Source of the DNA: Candidatus Sumerlaeota bacterium
GTDB taxonomy: Bacteria > Sumerlaeota > Sumerlaeia > MWCT01 > JAUWMI01
DNA: 33,688 nucleotides
Assembly (NCBI GenBank): GCA_030613245.1
Contig: JAUWMI010000046.1
Span: 1-33,688 of the forward strand
Direction of reading: 5' to 3'
This document shows positions 1 to 7,184 of this stretch, one piece after another (the first letter of the stretch is position 1; every line of letters starts with the position of its first letter). Made by a program: the position numbers and the translations under genes. The notes under the pieces were generated by a model, which was given only the letters and a program-made list of their open reading frames with translations, searched no databases and had not been told where the DNA came from.

Positions 1-71
1 TGCCCATCATTCTACTGTCATCTTGTAAATCTTTATAATTATGATAAATATTTTTTTCGAAATTCAATAGG

Positions 72-101
72 GAAAATCGGGGACTGGAAAATCGGGGACA
101 G
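72..101. repeat. 15-bp tandem duplication ending in GGGGAC
   Basis: Two adjacent 15-bp units, GAAAATCGGGGACTG and GAAAATCGGGGACAG, differ at one base. The GGGGAC core is shared with the ends of the transposase-derived elements further right, so this is probably debris of the same repeat family. Confidence 0.6.
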
Positions 102-171
102 ACTACGAAATTCATCCCTCATGTTTTTCCGTCATCATGTAAATCTTGTTAATCATGTCTAAATATTTTTT
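95..171. repeat. Direct repeat, left copy (GGGACAGACTAC type)
   Basis: About 77 bp starting GGGACAGACTAC and ending near AATCATGTCTAAATATTTT. It recurs in the same orientation at 5409-5485 with mostly single-base differences; the segment CATCATGTAAATCTTGTTAA is identical in both. The two copies bracket the whole four-gene accessory block. GGGACAG-type ends are familiar from sequences around REP-associated transposases, so a mobile-element origin is likely. Confidence 0.7.
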
Positions 172-203
172 TGACAGGATTTACAAGATTGACAAGATTA
201 ACA
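138..203. repeat. Imperfect inverted repeat (ATTTACAAGATT family)
   Basis: The left arm (138-159) and right arm (173-203) are imperfect reverse complements built from TGTAAATCTTGTTAATCATGTC and its opposite, around a T-rich loop. This type of short interspersed palindrome is common in intergenic DNA of many bacteria. Only the left arm is retained in the second copy near 5449-5474. No gene is seen in 1-220. Confidence 0.6.
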
Positions 204-220
204 ATCAGCTGCAGCAACAT

Positions 221-401
221 GGGGACAGGTTATAGATTTCGCCTTTTGCGTTCCCGTTTCTGTCGTTTCAGACAACGGCCTAGCAGCCTTTCTAGTTTTT
301 CCATGAAATGGGGCGCGCCGGTCGGACGCCCCGTGTACGTGCTTTCCCTGATTTCTTCGTCTTATGCTCCCCCCAATATCTCTATTAATTAACCTGTCCC
401 C
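221..401 (-). mobile_element. RAYT-derived 181-bp element, copy A
   Basis: Bounded by GGGGACAGGTTA (221-232) and its exact reverse complement TAACCTGTCCCC (390-401). Read on the minus strand, it encodes a peptide containing TGRPTGAPHF, then MEKLERLLGR and a lysine/arginine-rich tail before a stop. This is the characteristic C-terminus of a REP-associated tyrosine (Y1, IS200-like) transposase; the catalytic N-terminal part is absent. It lies just downstream of the minus-strand lipoprotein gene at 498. Copies B, C and D have the same ends, length and orientation. Confidence 0.8.
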
Positions 402-497
402 GCTTTGTGCGTATTTACTTAATTTAGCCACCGAGACAATTGGTATTATCCTTTGCAGGTACTTGTTATGAACCTCTCCCGAAATTCCTCTAAAATA

Positions 498-1550
498 TTA
501 TTCTGAAGCGCTTGTTCTAGTCGTATACCCTTTCGGCAGAGTATCAAATCCGAAAAACATCCTATATTTTAGGACTCCTTTCTTATCCGGACAGAAAACC
601 CTTCCGCTAGGGCTATCCAATAATAAGAGCTTTTGAGCCTCATAGAGAGCTAAAACCCAGTCCTTTAGGAAGAAGAGAAATGCAGGGTTCTGGCGGCTCC
701 AGGCAGGCGAAATATGGTCCATTATTCTTTTCGATTTGTACTGGACTTTTACGTTTTCTATGGTGAGTGAGTTCATGTTGAGTAGGCCTGTGCACACTTT
801 GATCAATGGACCTTCTCTTAAGTAAAAGGCTATGGCACCATTTGAAGAGACGGCAGGCGCAAAGCCCTCGCCAAGTCTTTTGATGTTCGTACTGCCGTCG
901 TCTGAGAAGCGAAACAGGACAAGGTATTCCTTATCCAGCGAAGTGTCACAGATGACGCCGCTCGAGTCGGGTAGCCAGGCCGGACGGTGGCCATAAGGGT
1001 AATGTGGTCCACCCAGGCCGTTCTGCTTGTCTCCAATGTAAAGAACGGAACTACCGTCAGAACTTATTATTATAAGCTTTCTTCTCATGTTACCACTAGG
1101 TAATAAAAAGGCAACGTATTTCCCATTTGGTGAAACTGACGGCCAGGTCAAAAGGTCTCCCTTCATAGGAAGAATTACCCTTTGTACCGAACCAGACAAT
1201 TCCAAACCGTGAAGCGGCTGCGGTTCTTGACATCCAAGTTCACGCGTAGGCACTAAAATTTTTTTCAATACAGGTCCATAGGTAGGTTGCAATAAATTTA
1301 ATTTATTCTGGTATAATTTATTACTCAACCGGCATCCGCCTGCGGAAATGTCAACTGTCCAAACATGTCTTCCGTCACTTATTACAATTGAATCGCTGAA
1401 ATATGAATCTAAGTTTCGCCACCCGCAGGAGCATAACGAAAATAAAAACAGAAAAATAACAATTGTTTTAGGACGACCGGGGTTCTGAAACGACCATTGC
1501 TTTTGCCCATGACTTTTGTGGCTCAAATTGAATATTGGCATGAAGGACAT
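498..1550 (-). CDS. Putative lipoprotein with TolB-like propeller repeats
   Basis: Function unknown. The product starts with a basic stretch and a hydrophobic segment (TIVIFLFLFSLCSC) ending in a lipobox-like LCSC, so a lipoprotein exported by Sec is likely. Downstream are blocks typical of TolB/PD40 beta-propeller repeats, such as WPSVSPNGKYVAFLL and PAWLPDSSGVICD, each followed by short strands. This suggests a six- or seven-bladed propeller or part of one. An in-frame ATG lies at 1562, but I chose the ATG at 1550 because AGGAGT sits 4-5 bases before it (ATGAGGAGTACAATG). The result is about 350 aa. It is flanked on both sides by RAYT-derived elements, copy A downstream and copy B about 270 bp upstream. 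The gene at 3089 has a similar size and probable fold. Confidence 0.7.
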   Translation of the reverse strand: MSFMPIFNLSHKSHGQKQWSFQNPGRPKTIVIFLFLFSLCSCGWRNLDSYFSDSIVISDGRHVWTVDISAGGCRLSNKLYQNKLNLLQPTYGPVLKKILVPTRELGCQEPQPLHGLELSGSVQRVILPMKGDLLTWPSVSPNGKYVAFLLPSGNMRRKLIIISSDGSSVLYIGDKQNGLGGPHYPYGHRPAWLPDSSGVICDTSLDKEYLVLFRFSDDGSTNIKRLGEGFAPAVSSNGAIAFYLREGPLIKVCTGLLNMNSLTIENVKVQYKSKRIMDHISPAWSRQNPAFLFFLKDWVLALYEAQKLLLLDSPSGRVFCPDKKGVLKYRMFFGFDTLPKGYTTRTSASE

Positions 1551-1680
1551 TGTACTCCTCATATGCCACAGTTTCTCTGCAGCCAGTTTGTCAGGGTTTA
1601 AGGTTAAATAATTTCCCTCTACCAGCCCTGTATGGGGCGAAATAATCTTTAAACACAGAAAAGATTCATGTCCCAGATAA

Positions 1681-1749
1681 CCCAGCGCTGCGCACTGGGC
1701 TTCTATAGATTGCCCCTTCGGGGCTGTTTCTGAGTGCGTGATCTATAGA
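1681..1749. repeat. Compound palindromic repeat
   Basis: Contains CCCAGCGCTGCGCACTGGG (1681-1699, imperfect hairpin), then CTATAGAT (1703-1710) and its exact reverse complement ATCTATAG (1741-1748), which enclose a GCCCC-TTC-GGGGC hairpin (1712-1724). It looks like a REP-type intergenic repeat. I see no gene between 1563 and 1817. Confidence 0.55.
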
Positions 1750-1817
1750 GCATTCACAAGTATATTCATTTCCCAAGCGATGTGGAAAAGTAAGAATCAT
1801 TATATGGGCATTATATA

Positions 1818-1997
1818 GGGACGGGTTATGTATTTCGTTTTTTTCGTCCCGGTTTCTGGCGCTTGAGAGAACGGCCAACCAGCCTTTCTAGTTTTTCTAT
1901 GAAATGGGGCGCGCCGGTCGGACGCCCCGTATAGGTGCTTTCCCTGATTTCTTAGTCTTATGCTCCCCCCAATATCTCTATTAATTAACCTGTCCCC
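1818..1997 (-). mobile_element. RAYT-derived 180-bp element, copy B
   Basis: The most divergent of the four copies. Its left end reads GGGACGGGTTA; its right end is intact TAACCTGTCCCC. Its minus-strand peptide is the most transposase-like of the set: FIEKLERLVGRSLKRQKPGR with a short basic tail and a stop. It ends 18 bp downstream of the membrane-protein gene at 2016. Confidence 0.8.
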
Positions 1998-2015
1998 GCT
2001 TTGGCCCAGTTCATT

Positions 2016-3050
2016 TCACTGTGAGCCGGTATTTTCGTCTCCCCTTTTATTCTCAGTTTCTTCAATCCATTCTTCTAGATTCTCTTTAGTTTTAATGTAC
2101 TTTTTTACGCCAACCGATTCCAACCAATACTGAAAATAGATGCTGTTGGCGGAAAAATCACGAGAGAGTGCCCTATCCAAGTCTTGGTGATTGAGAATAA
2201 CGTCTTTTAGGAACAAGAGATCATACAGAGACTCCCTGCGCCAGAGAATCTTAAAAGCGAGCTCCGAATCGCGTTCATTGGAACTAACAATCATCTTGCG
2301 CAGCCTGCTGATCTCAAATGTCGGATCACCAGCAATTTTTTTAACTATGTATGCTTCAGGAATCGTACCACGCCAAACATATTTCTTTATTATTTGGATC
2401 TGGTCTAGCCGAGCCATTTGAATGTAGCTTGCAGCAATAACCACCCCAAGGGCGATTAAGGCGCCAGCATGAAGCCAAATCGTTATTCGGAACAGTTTGT
2501 TGTTAATATCCTCCCGCCAATTACGCATGGCGTGATAAATGGCTTTAAAAAAGCTGAGAAATAGATATAATAGCAGCGCCGCTCTTACAAGAATTATCCC
2601 CGCCAAGAACACTGCAACCGTTCTTAACATTACGTGCCGAATAATTTTCCTCCATGGTTTCCGCGCCCTTTTGAGCTGCAAAAAGCCATAAACAACTCGC
2701 CAGCAAGCGAGCAGAATAATAGCTGGAAGCATAAATGGCATTCCAAGATGAATCCAGCTTTCTACACAATTAGGACACGCTGATGCTGGCTGAGTCAAAA
2801 GCATGAAAAGAAAAAGGATGACTATCGTGAGGAAAATATGGGGAAAGGTTATGTATTTCCCCTTTTTCGTCCCGGTTTCTGTCGTTTCAGACAACGGCCT
2901 AGCAGCCTTTCTAGTTTTTCTATGAAATGGGGCGCGCAGGTCGCAGGCCCCGTGTACGTGCTTTCCCTGATTTCTTCGTCTTATGCTCCCCCCAATAGCT
3001 CTATTAATCAACCTGTCCCCGCTTTGGTCCGCGGGATGGGATTGGCTCAT
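2016..3050 (-). CDS. Multi-pass membrane protein; N-terminus overrun by repeat
   Basis: Not recognised. The native part (from about 2839 downward) begins with a hydrophobic run, IFLTIVILFLFMLLTQPASA, which looks like a signal peptide or first membrane helix. A CPNC motif follows, then two or three further hydrophobic segments and a soluble charged C-terminal half of about 130 residues. The open frame extends unbroken through the whole of repeat copy C to an ATG at 3050 that lacks an SD. The only ATG after the repeat (2804) would cut the hydrophobic segment in half. A TTG inside the repeat (2894) would give a short basic n-region before the hydrophobic core and is a plausible replacement start. 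The native start codon has therefore probably been lost to the insertion. The real protein is about 275-290 aa. Confidence 0.55.
   Translation of the reverse strand: MSQSHPADQSGDRLINRAIGGSIRRRNQGKHVHGACDLRAPFHRKTRKAARPLSETTETGTKKGKYITFPHIFLTIVILFLFMLLTQPASACPNCVESWIHLGMPFMLPAIILLACWRVVYGFLQLKRARKPWRKIIRHVMLRTVAVFLAGIILVRAALLLYLFLSFFKAIYHAMRNWREDINNKLFRITIWLHAGALIALGVVIAASYIQMARLDQIQIIKKYVWRGTIPEAYIVKKIAGDPTFEISRLRKMIVSSNERDSELAFKILWRRESLYDLLFLKDVILNHQDLDRALSRDFSANSIYFQYWLESVGVKKYIKTKENLEEWIEETENKRGDENTGSQ
2840..3020 (-). mobile_element. RAYT-derived 181-bp element, copy C
   Basis: The left end is GGGGAAAGGTTA (one change from consensus) and the right end is ACCTGTCCCC. Its minus-strand reading gives FIEKLERLLGRCLKRQKPGR plus a tail and stop. 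A second minus-strand frame is open across its entire length and runs into the membrane-protein gene. The element lies between the 5' end of that gene and the 3' end of the gene at 3089. Confidence 0.8.
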
Positions 3051-3088
3051 CTATGCAAATCAAAATAATTATACTTACGATGCTTTCG

Positions 3089-4135
3089 CTATGTCTTTGC
3101 TTTTAGAAAAAGCTTCTTAGATACTTCTCGAACTCTTCCTGTATCACAATGAATAATGTATAGTGATTCAGAAGTTTCGATGCATACAATGCCAAGAAAT
3201 TCATTCCATGCTCGGAGGGCTGCAATTCTCTCAGGTAGCTCTTTAAATACTATATGAGCCTCCCCATTTCCCCCTGCTCGCCACAAAAAGCCATCTTCCG
3301 GCCCTATCCATACAATCTCTTTCCAGTCGAGTTTACAATTCCTTAGCTTAAGACCATCAACTCGCTTTCCTGACAAAAAGCGAATTGTGGTCTCCTTACC
3401 ATCCGCAACGTACAACTTTATTTTGCCGTCAGCGCTTTGACGATACAAGTCGGGGGCAATGTGTTCTTTTAAAACATCATCGTGTTTTATGTTGTCCATG
3501 TCTAAAGGAATTGACCATATAAGCTTCTCGAATGTACTCTTTTTTTCATCTCCAACTCTCACGTAAAGCCTAGCCTTGCCGTCCATTATACAGTCTTTGT
3601 GGGAAACATTAATTAATGCGGGAACAAGAAATCCCGGAGCTGGCTTCGATAACAATGGGTGATATTGTCTGCCGTCCCAACGGTATAGATTGCGTACGTG
3701 CGTGAGCTCAAGAATGTATAGATCATTCTGCATCCCGGCTACCATATATATCGCGGGAGAATCTAATGTAAGAATATGTTCCTCCCTTTGTTCACCCCGT
3801 AAAGTTCTACGCAATATCTGCCAAGAGGATTGTTCAGGAACCTTATACTCTTCATTCCTGACCATGAAGTACAAATAGTTGCTATCGCGGGAAAAACAAC
3901 AGGCATACCATGATGAAGAGGGAGACGCTAGGCACTGAATCGGTTCCAGCTCTTTATCTGTTAGCCAAATTTCATGTGTTTTCTCAGAATCCCTTTCGAT
4001 TATCACCAATGCCGATTTATTATCAAATGACCAGACCACTTCCTTAACATTAACTACTGCAGGCTTACTGCAGTTAATGAAAGAGGAAAAGAGAAAAAAA
4101 ACCAGCACAATTCCTAGGGGAACAAAGATCCTCAT
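3089..4135 (-). CDS. Putative secreted/lipoprotein, propeller-like
   Basis: Function unknown, 348 aa. The N-terminus MRIFVPLGIVLVFFLF is followed by SSFINC, so it is either a lipoprotein with an atypical lipobox (FINC) or a Sec-exported protein. The body is a succession of short beta-strand blocks, such as WSFDNKSALVIIE, CCFSRDSNYLYFMV and YRQSADGKIKLYVADG, resembling degenerate propeller blades. It has a similar length and layout to the lipoprotein at 498, although I cannot show homology by eye. I chose the ATG at 4135 because GGAGG lies 7 bases upstream. The frame stays open into repeat copy D, but that part is element sequence. Confidence 0.7.
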   Translation of the reverse strand: MRIFVPLGIVLVFFLFSSFINCSKPAVVNVKEVVWSFDNKSALVIIERDSEKTHEIWLTDKELEPIQCLASPSSSWYACCFSRDSNYLYFMVRNEEYKVPEQSSWQILRRTLRGEQREEHILTLDSPAIYMVAGMQNDLYILELTHVRNLYRWDGRQYHPLLSKPAPGFLVPALINVSHKDCIMDGKARLYVRVGDEKKSTFEKLIWSIPLDMDNIKHDDVLKEHIAPDLYRQSADGKIKLYVADGKETTIRFLSGKRVDGLKLRNCKLDWKEIVWIGPEDGFLWRAGGNGEAHIVFKELPERIAALRAWNEFLGIVCIETSESLYIIHCDTGRVREVSKKLFLKAKT

Positions 4136-4167
4136 TACAAGCCTCCGCACACAATAGGGCACAATAG

Positions 4168-4347
4168 GGGGACAGGTTATGTATTTCCCCTTTTTCGTCC
4201 CGCTTTCTGTCGTTTCAGACAACGGCCTAGCAGCCTTTCTAGTTTTTCTATGAAATGGGGCGCACCGGTCGCAGGCCCCGTGTACGTGCTTTCCCTGATT
4301 TCTTCGTCTTATGCTCCCCCAATATCTCTATTAATTAACCTGTCCCC
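4168..4347 (-). mobile_element. RAYT-derived 180-bp element, copy D
   Basis: Perfect ends GGGGACAGGTTA and TAACCTGTCCCC. The minus-strand peptide FIEKLERLLGRCLKRQKAGR retains the transposase tail. One C is missing from the C-run near 4316-4320 relative to copy C, which shifts the second open frame. The right end is followed by GCTTTGCCCC repeated in tandem (about 4348-4367). The element supplies the stop codon of the FGE-like gene. Confidence 0.8.
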
Positions 4348-5377
4348 GCTTTGCCCCGCTTTGCCCCGAATAGTACTTAATCAGCGACGCCGGCACATGC
4401 GAAGGCATGTCGGGGGGTCCAGGGTATTCAGCTGCTATTCCATTTTCTGGAATTGGAAAACCAGCTTTATCTTCCGAACATACCACACGAAATCCAAGGG
4501 AGATAAACCGCCAGCGGGCAGGCTGCACCGCCCTTGAGCCACACCGTACCCAGCTCCATGAGTCATCGTGCCAGCTTCCTCCCCGATAAATACAATCTTT
4601 ATTGGCAATCAACAACTTCTTCAAATCATACGCAGGCGAGCACATCTCCGAAACGTTACCGAGCATGTCGTAGAGACCCCAAGGATTCGGTTTGAAACTT
4701 GCCACGGGCGCCGCGCTAGCAAAGCCGTCATATACCCAAAGATGCGGAAGTGGTAGTTGAGGTTCGCTGCCAATAAAGGACAATAAGATCCAAACGGCGT
4801 TTGGTCGAAACTTATTAAATTCCTCAAGCGTCCATAAGGACTCGTATTCAACTGCGTCAGCATCCCTGTCGCCCCAGTATCGTGCAGTCGTCGTTCCTGC
4901 CCTGCAGGCATACTCCCATTCTGCTTCAGTCGGAAGACGGAAGTTCCGGCCCGTCTTTTCCGAAAGCCATTCACAAAAACGCCAGGCCTCGAAATAGCTA
5001 ACGTCAACAACTGGCTGACGATCCCTGTCTAATGTAATACCTTTGAATTCACGAGTATAATGTTTTGGGTCGAAGCAGTGAAACATGCCGTTGGTTACTT
5101 CGGTGGCCCCAATCCAGAAAGATTTTACTGTGACTGGGATGGGCTCGATCGCCCACTCATAGCGAGGCTTCTCATCGAGCGGTTGGCCCATTAGAAAAGT
5201 GCCATCTTTGATATAAACCATTCGAAGCGGGATTGAGGTCCCTTCAAAGTGTACTTGAAAATCGGAGTTTGTTTGCGGAGTTACCCACACTTTCTCATCT
5301 GCAGCCGAAATGCTCCCCACCGGCGAACACAGTACCGCAATAATCATCAGCGTAATTCTCAGGACAGCACACTTCAT
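4331..5377 (-). CDS. FGE/SUMF1-like domain protein, exported, lacks catalytic cysteines
   Basis: 348 aa with a signal peptide (MKCAVLRITLMIIAVLCSPV, ending near SISAADE) and a formylglycine-generating-enzyme (FGE-sulfatase) domain. Landmarks in order are GTFLMG, EVTNGMF, PVVDVSYFEAWRFCEWLS, FRLPTEAEWEYACRAG, NPWGLYDMLGNVSEM, YRGGSWHDDS and LGFRVV. In true FGEs the segment after RGGS carries two catalytic cysteines. Here it reads WHDDSWSWVRCGSR, and neither aligned position is Cys. It is therefore probably not a sulfatase-activating oxidase but one of the many binding or structural relatives. The start is the ATG at 5377, with AGGA 6 bases and AAGGAG further upstream. The TTG at 5398 is less likely. 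The final residues (about KRGQVN) and the stop lie in repeat copy D, so the native C-terminus has been altered. Confidence 0.85.
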   Translation of the reverse strand: MKCAVLRITLMIIAVLCSPVGSISAADEKVWVTPQTNSDFQVHFEGTSIPLRMVYIKDGTFLMGQPLDEKPRYEWAIEPIPVTVKSFWIGATEVTNGMFHCFDPKHYTREFKGITLDRDRQPVVDVSYFEAWRFCEWLSEKTGRNFRLPTEAEWEYACRAGTTTARYWGDRDADAVEYESLWTLEEFNKFRPNAVWILLSFIGSEPQLPLPHLWVYDGFASAAPVASFKPNPWGLYDMLGNVSEMCSPAYDLKKLLIANKDCIYRGGSWHDDSWSWVRCGSRAVQPARWRFISLGFRVVCSEDKAGFPIPENGIAAEYPGPPDMPSHVPASLIKYYSGQSGAKRGQVN

Positions 5378-5408
5378 TTGAATCCTGCTCTCCTTCAAAG
5401 GGGTTTCA

Positions 5409-5485
5409 GGGACAGACTACAAAATTCACCCATGAGGTTTTGCCCTCATCATGTAAATCTTGTTAATCATGTCTGAATATTTTCT
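5409..5485. repeat. Direct repeat, right copy (GGGACAGACTAC type)
   Basis: Same orientation as 95-171. It starts GGGACAGACTAC and carries CATCATGTAAATCTTGTTAA, followed by ATCATGTCTGAATATTTT. It starts about 30 bp upstream of the FGE-like gene. Between here and 5622 I see no gene or further structure. Confidence 0.7.
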
Positions 5486-5622
5486 TGTTTGACTTCAATT
5501 TTGCAGGCCGTTCTGAAATCCCCAGGATTTTATAGGGACAATCATCGCCTATCCTCACATCTTGAATATTTTGCTAGATTTGTCAAGAATGAAACTAATG
5601 CAATAGTAAATTCATGTGGGGT

Positions 5623-5816
5623 TCAGTAGGCCTTATGAGGACTTGCCTTTTCAAGGGCTTTGATGAGAATACAGAGAAGGTTATTGACGGGTGTGCGCAC
5701 GCCACATTCATCCCCCATGCGGCAGATTGCTCCATTGATCGCATCAATTTCGGTAGGTTTGTTCCGGAGTATATCTTGCAGCATTGAGGGATGATGCTGC
5801 GCCGTGGCGGGGCCTT
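5623..5816 (-). pseudogene. C-terminal relic of 2-dehydropantoate 2-reductase (panE/apbA)
   Basis: On the minus strand, immediately after the stop of the TatD-radical SAM gene, an open stretch reads HHPSMLQDILRNKPTEIDAI, then NGAICRMGDECGVRTPVNNL and a tail ending ALEKASPHKAY before TGA (5623-5625). The SMLQDI, PTEIDAING and GVxTPVN blocks are the standard C-terminal signature of ketopantoate reductase, which makes pantoate in CoA biosynthesis. Only about 60 residues remain. The NADP-binding N-terminal domain and a start codon are missing, so this is a remnant. The frame can be followed back only into the out-of-frame end of the neighbour. It suggests a deletion that joined the 3' end of panE to the TatD-radical SAM locus. 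Confidence 0.75.
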
Positions 5817-7184
5817 TTATGGTACAGAGTAGCTGCGCACGCGAAGCGGTACACCGAGCTCTTCTTCAGCAAGCTTCCGACACTTGGTAATGTTTACCCC
5901 TGGAAAATCCACTGCGCTGACGTGAACCTGGCCAATGACCTGCTTGGCCTTTCGCGTGAACTCCAGTACAGCCGCAAAGGCTTTCTGCCGCAGCTTCGGC
6001 TGACACAGCTTGTTGTACGTGGTCTGGTTATGCGCATTCAAACTGATCGAAATAGAATCAATCAGACCTCTGAGCTCAGGCAGGATGTCCCGCCCGTTAA
6101 TTAGATCCCCCTGGCCATTGGTATCCAGCCGGATCGGCACACCCCGAGCTTTTAGTTGTTTTGCAACTGCTTTCACTGTGTCCAAGCGTATGGTCGGCTC
6201 GCCAAACCCGCAAAATACAACTTCATCAAATTCCTCCACATCACCAGCTGCCTGCAGGATCTCTTCTTCGCTGGGCTCTCGGTCGAGCTTCAAATAGTGG
6301 CCCTTTACCACGTAATCATTGTTGCTGCGACAGAAGAGACATCTATTCGTACACTGATTTGTAATGTTCAGATACAGGTTATGTCCGATTGGATAGGCAA
6401 TCTTCCCGACAGAATCACCTAGCCAGCCGAATAACCTGGTCGCATTATAACGTGTGATGGCCGCAATATCTTTTAGAGTCAGGTTGCGAAGCTCCGCCAC
6501 CTGGCGCGCAATATGCTTTATATAGCTCGGTTCGTTGCGCTGTCCCCGTTTGTGCTGCGGGGCCAGGTAAGGTGAATCAGTCTCCAGCACCACACGATTC
6601 AGGTTAATCTCCGTGACCACTGCGCGCAGGGAGTCCGCGTTTGGATACGTTATAGGCCCCCCGATCCCTAGATAGTATCCCATGGCCAGAAGTTGCTCCG
6701 CATCATTCCTGGTGCCAGAAAAGCAGTGCACCACTCCTGGCCGCTCGCGCCTCGCCTCTTCCTGCAATATGGCGATGAGGTCGCTATAAGCGTCACGGCA
6801 ATGAATGATCGCCGGCAGATTCAGCGTGCGTGCAAGCTTCAGCTGCTGGCAAAACACCTGTTTCTGCAACTCAGGTTCTGAATTGCGATAATGATAGTCC
6901 AGGCCAATTTCGCCGATAGCAACGACCTTTGGATCCTCTGCCAGCGAAGCAAGATGCTCCTCAACTTCGTGCGAATAGAAGCGGGCATAGTGCGGATGGA
7001 CCCCGACGCTTGCCACGAGCATTGGATAGACGTGGGCCAGAGCAACGCTTATCTTGCTCGTTTCAAGCTTGTCGCCAACGTTGACAATCCGCTCTATTCC
7101 TGCTTTCTCTGAGCGCTTGATAACCCCCTGTAGATCGCGCTCGAACTTCTTGTCGGTCAAATGAGCGTGTGCGTCAACCAGCAT
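5817..7184 (-). CDS. TatD-family metallohydrolase fused to radical SAM domain
   Basis: 455 aa with two domains. Residues 1-255 form a TatD-type metal-dependent deoxyribonuclease TIM barrel with the expected ligands: DAHAHL (H6, H8), GEIGLDYH (E92), IIHCR (H128), VHCFSG (H153) and ETDSPYL (D203). Residues 262-455 form a radical SAM domain with NLYLNITNQCTNRCLFC, where C278-X3-C282-X2-C285 binds the 4Fe-4S cluster, and FCGFGEPTIR as the GGEP-like SAM-binding segment. Separate TatD-associated radical SAM proteins are known as gene neighbours of tatD; here they are one polypeptide. Both active sites look intact. The substrate of the radical SAM half is unknown. Start at 7184, with a weak GAGAAACGA upstream. 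It follows the DnaI-like gene after a 279-bp gap that contains hairpins. Confidence 0.9.
   Translation of the reverse strand: MLVDAHAHLTDKKFERDLQGVIKRSEKAGIERIVNVGDKLETSKISVALAHVYPMLVASVGVHPHYARFYSHEVEEHLASLAEDPKVVAIGEIGLDYHYRNSEPELQKQVFCQQLKLARTLNLPAIIHCRDAYSDLIAILQEEARRERPGVVHCFSGTRNDAEQLLAMGYYLGIGGPITYPNADSLRAVVTEINLNRVVLETDSPYLAPQHKRGQRNEPSYIKHIARQVAELRNLTLKDIAAITRYNATRLFGWLGDSVGKIAYPIGHNLYLNITNQCTNRCLFCRSNNDYVVKGHYLKLDREPSEEEILQAAGDVEEFDEVVFCGFGEPTIRLDTVKAVAKQLKARGVPIRLDTNGQGDLINGRDILPELRGLIDSISISLNAHNQTTYNKLCQPKLRQKAFAAVLEFTRKAKQVIGQVHVSAVDFPGVNITKCRKLAEEELGVPLRVRSYSVP

Noticed and set aside
198-431. A 77-aa minus-strand frame through element copy A.
   Set aside because: It is the alternative frame of the repeat, has no SD, and recurs only because the repeat does.
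1666-1878. A 70-aa minus-strand frame between copies of the repeat.
   Set aside because: It spans a palindromic repeat and part of copy B; composition and context are non-coding.
221-4347. The four 180-bp repeats as integron attC sites or a CRISPR-like array.
   Set aside because: They carry a transposase C-terminus and GGGGACAGG inverted ends. There is no R-box/L-box symmetry, no integrase, and the intervals are 0.8-1.4 kb genes.
5784-6104. A 106-aa plus-strand frame.
   Set aside because: It is antisense to the radical SAM half of the fusion and to the panE remnant.
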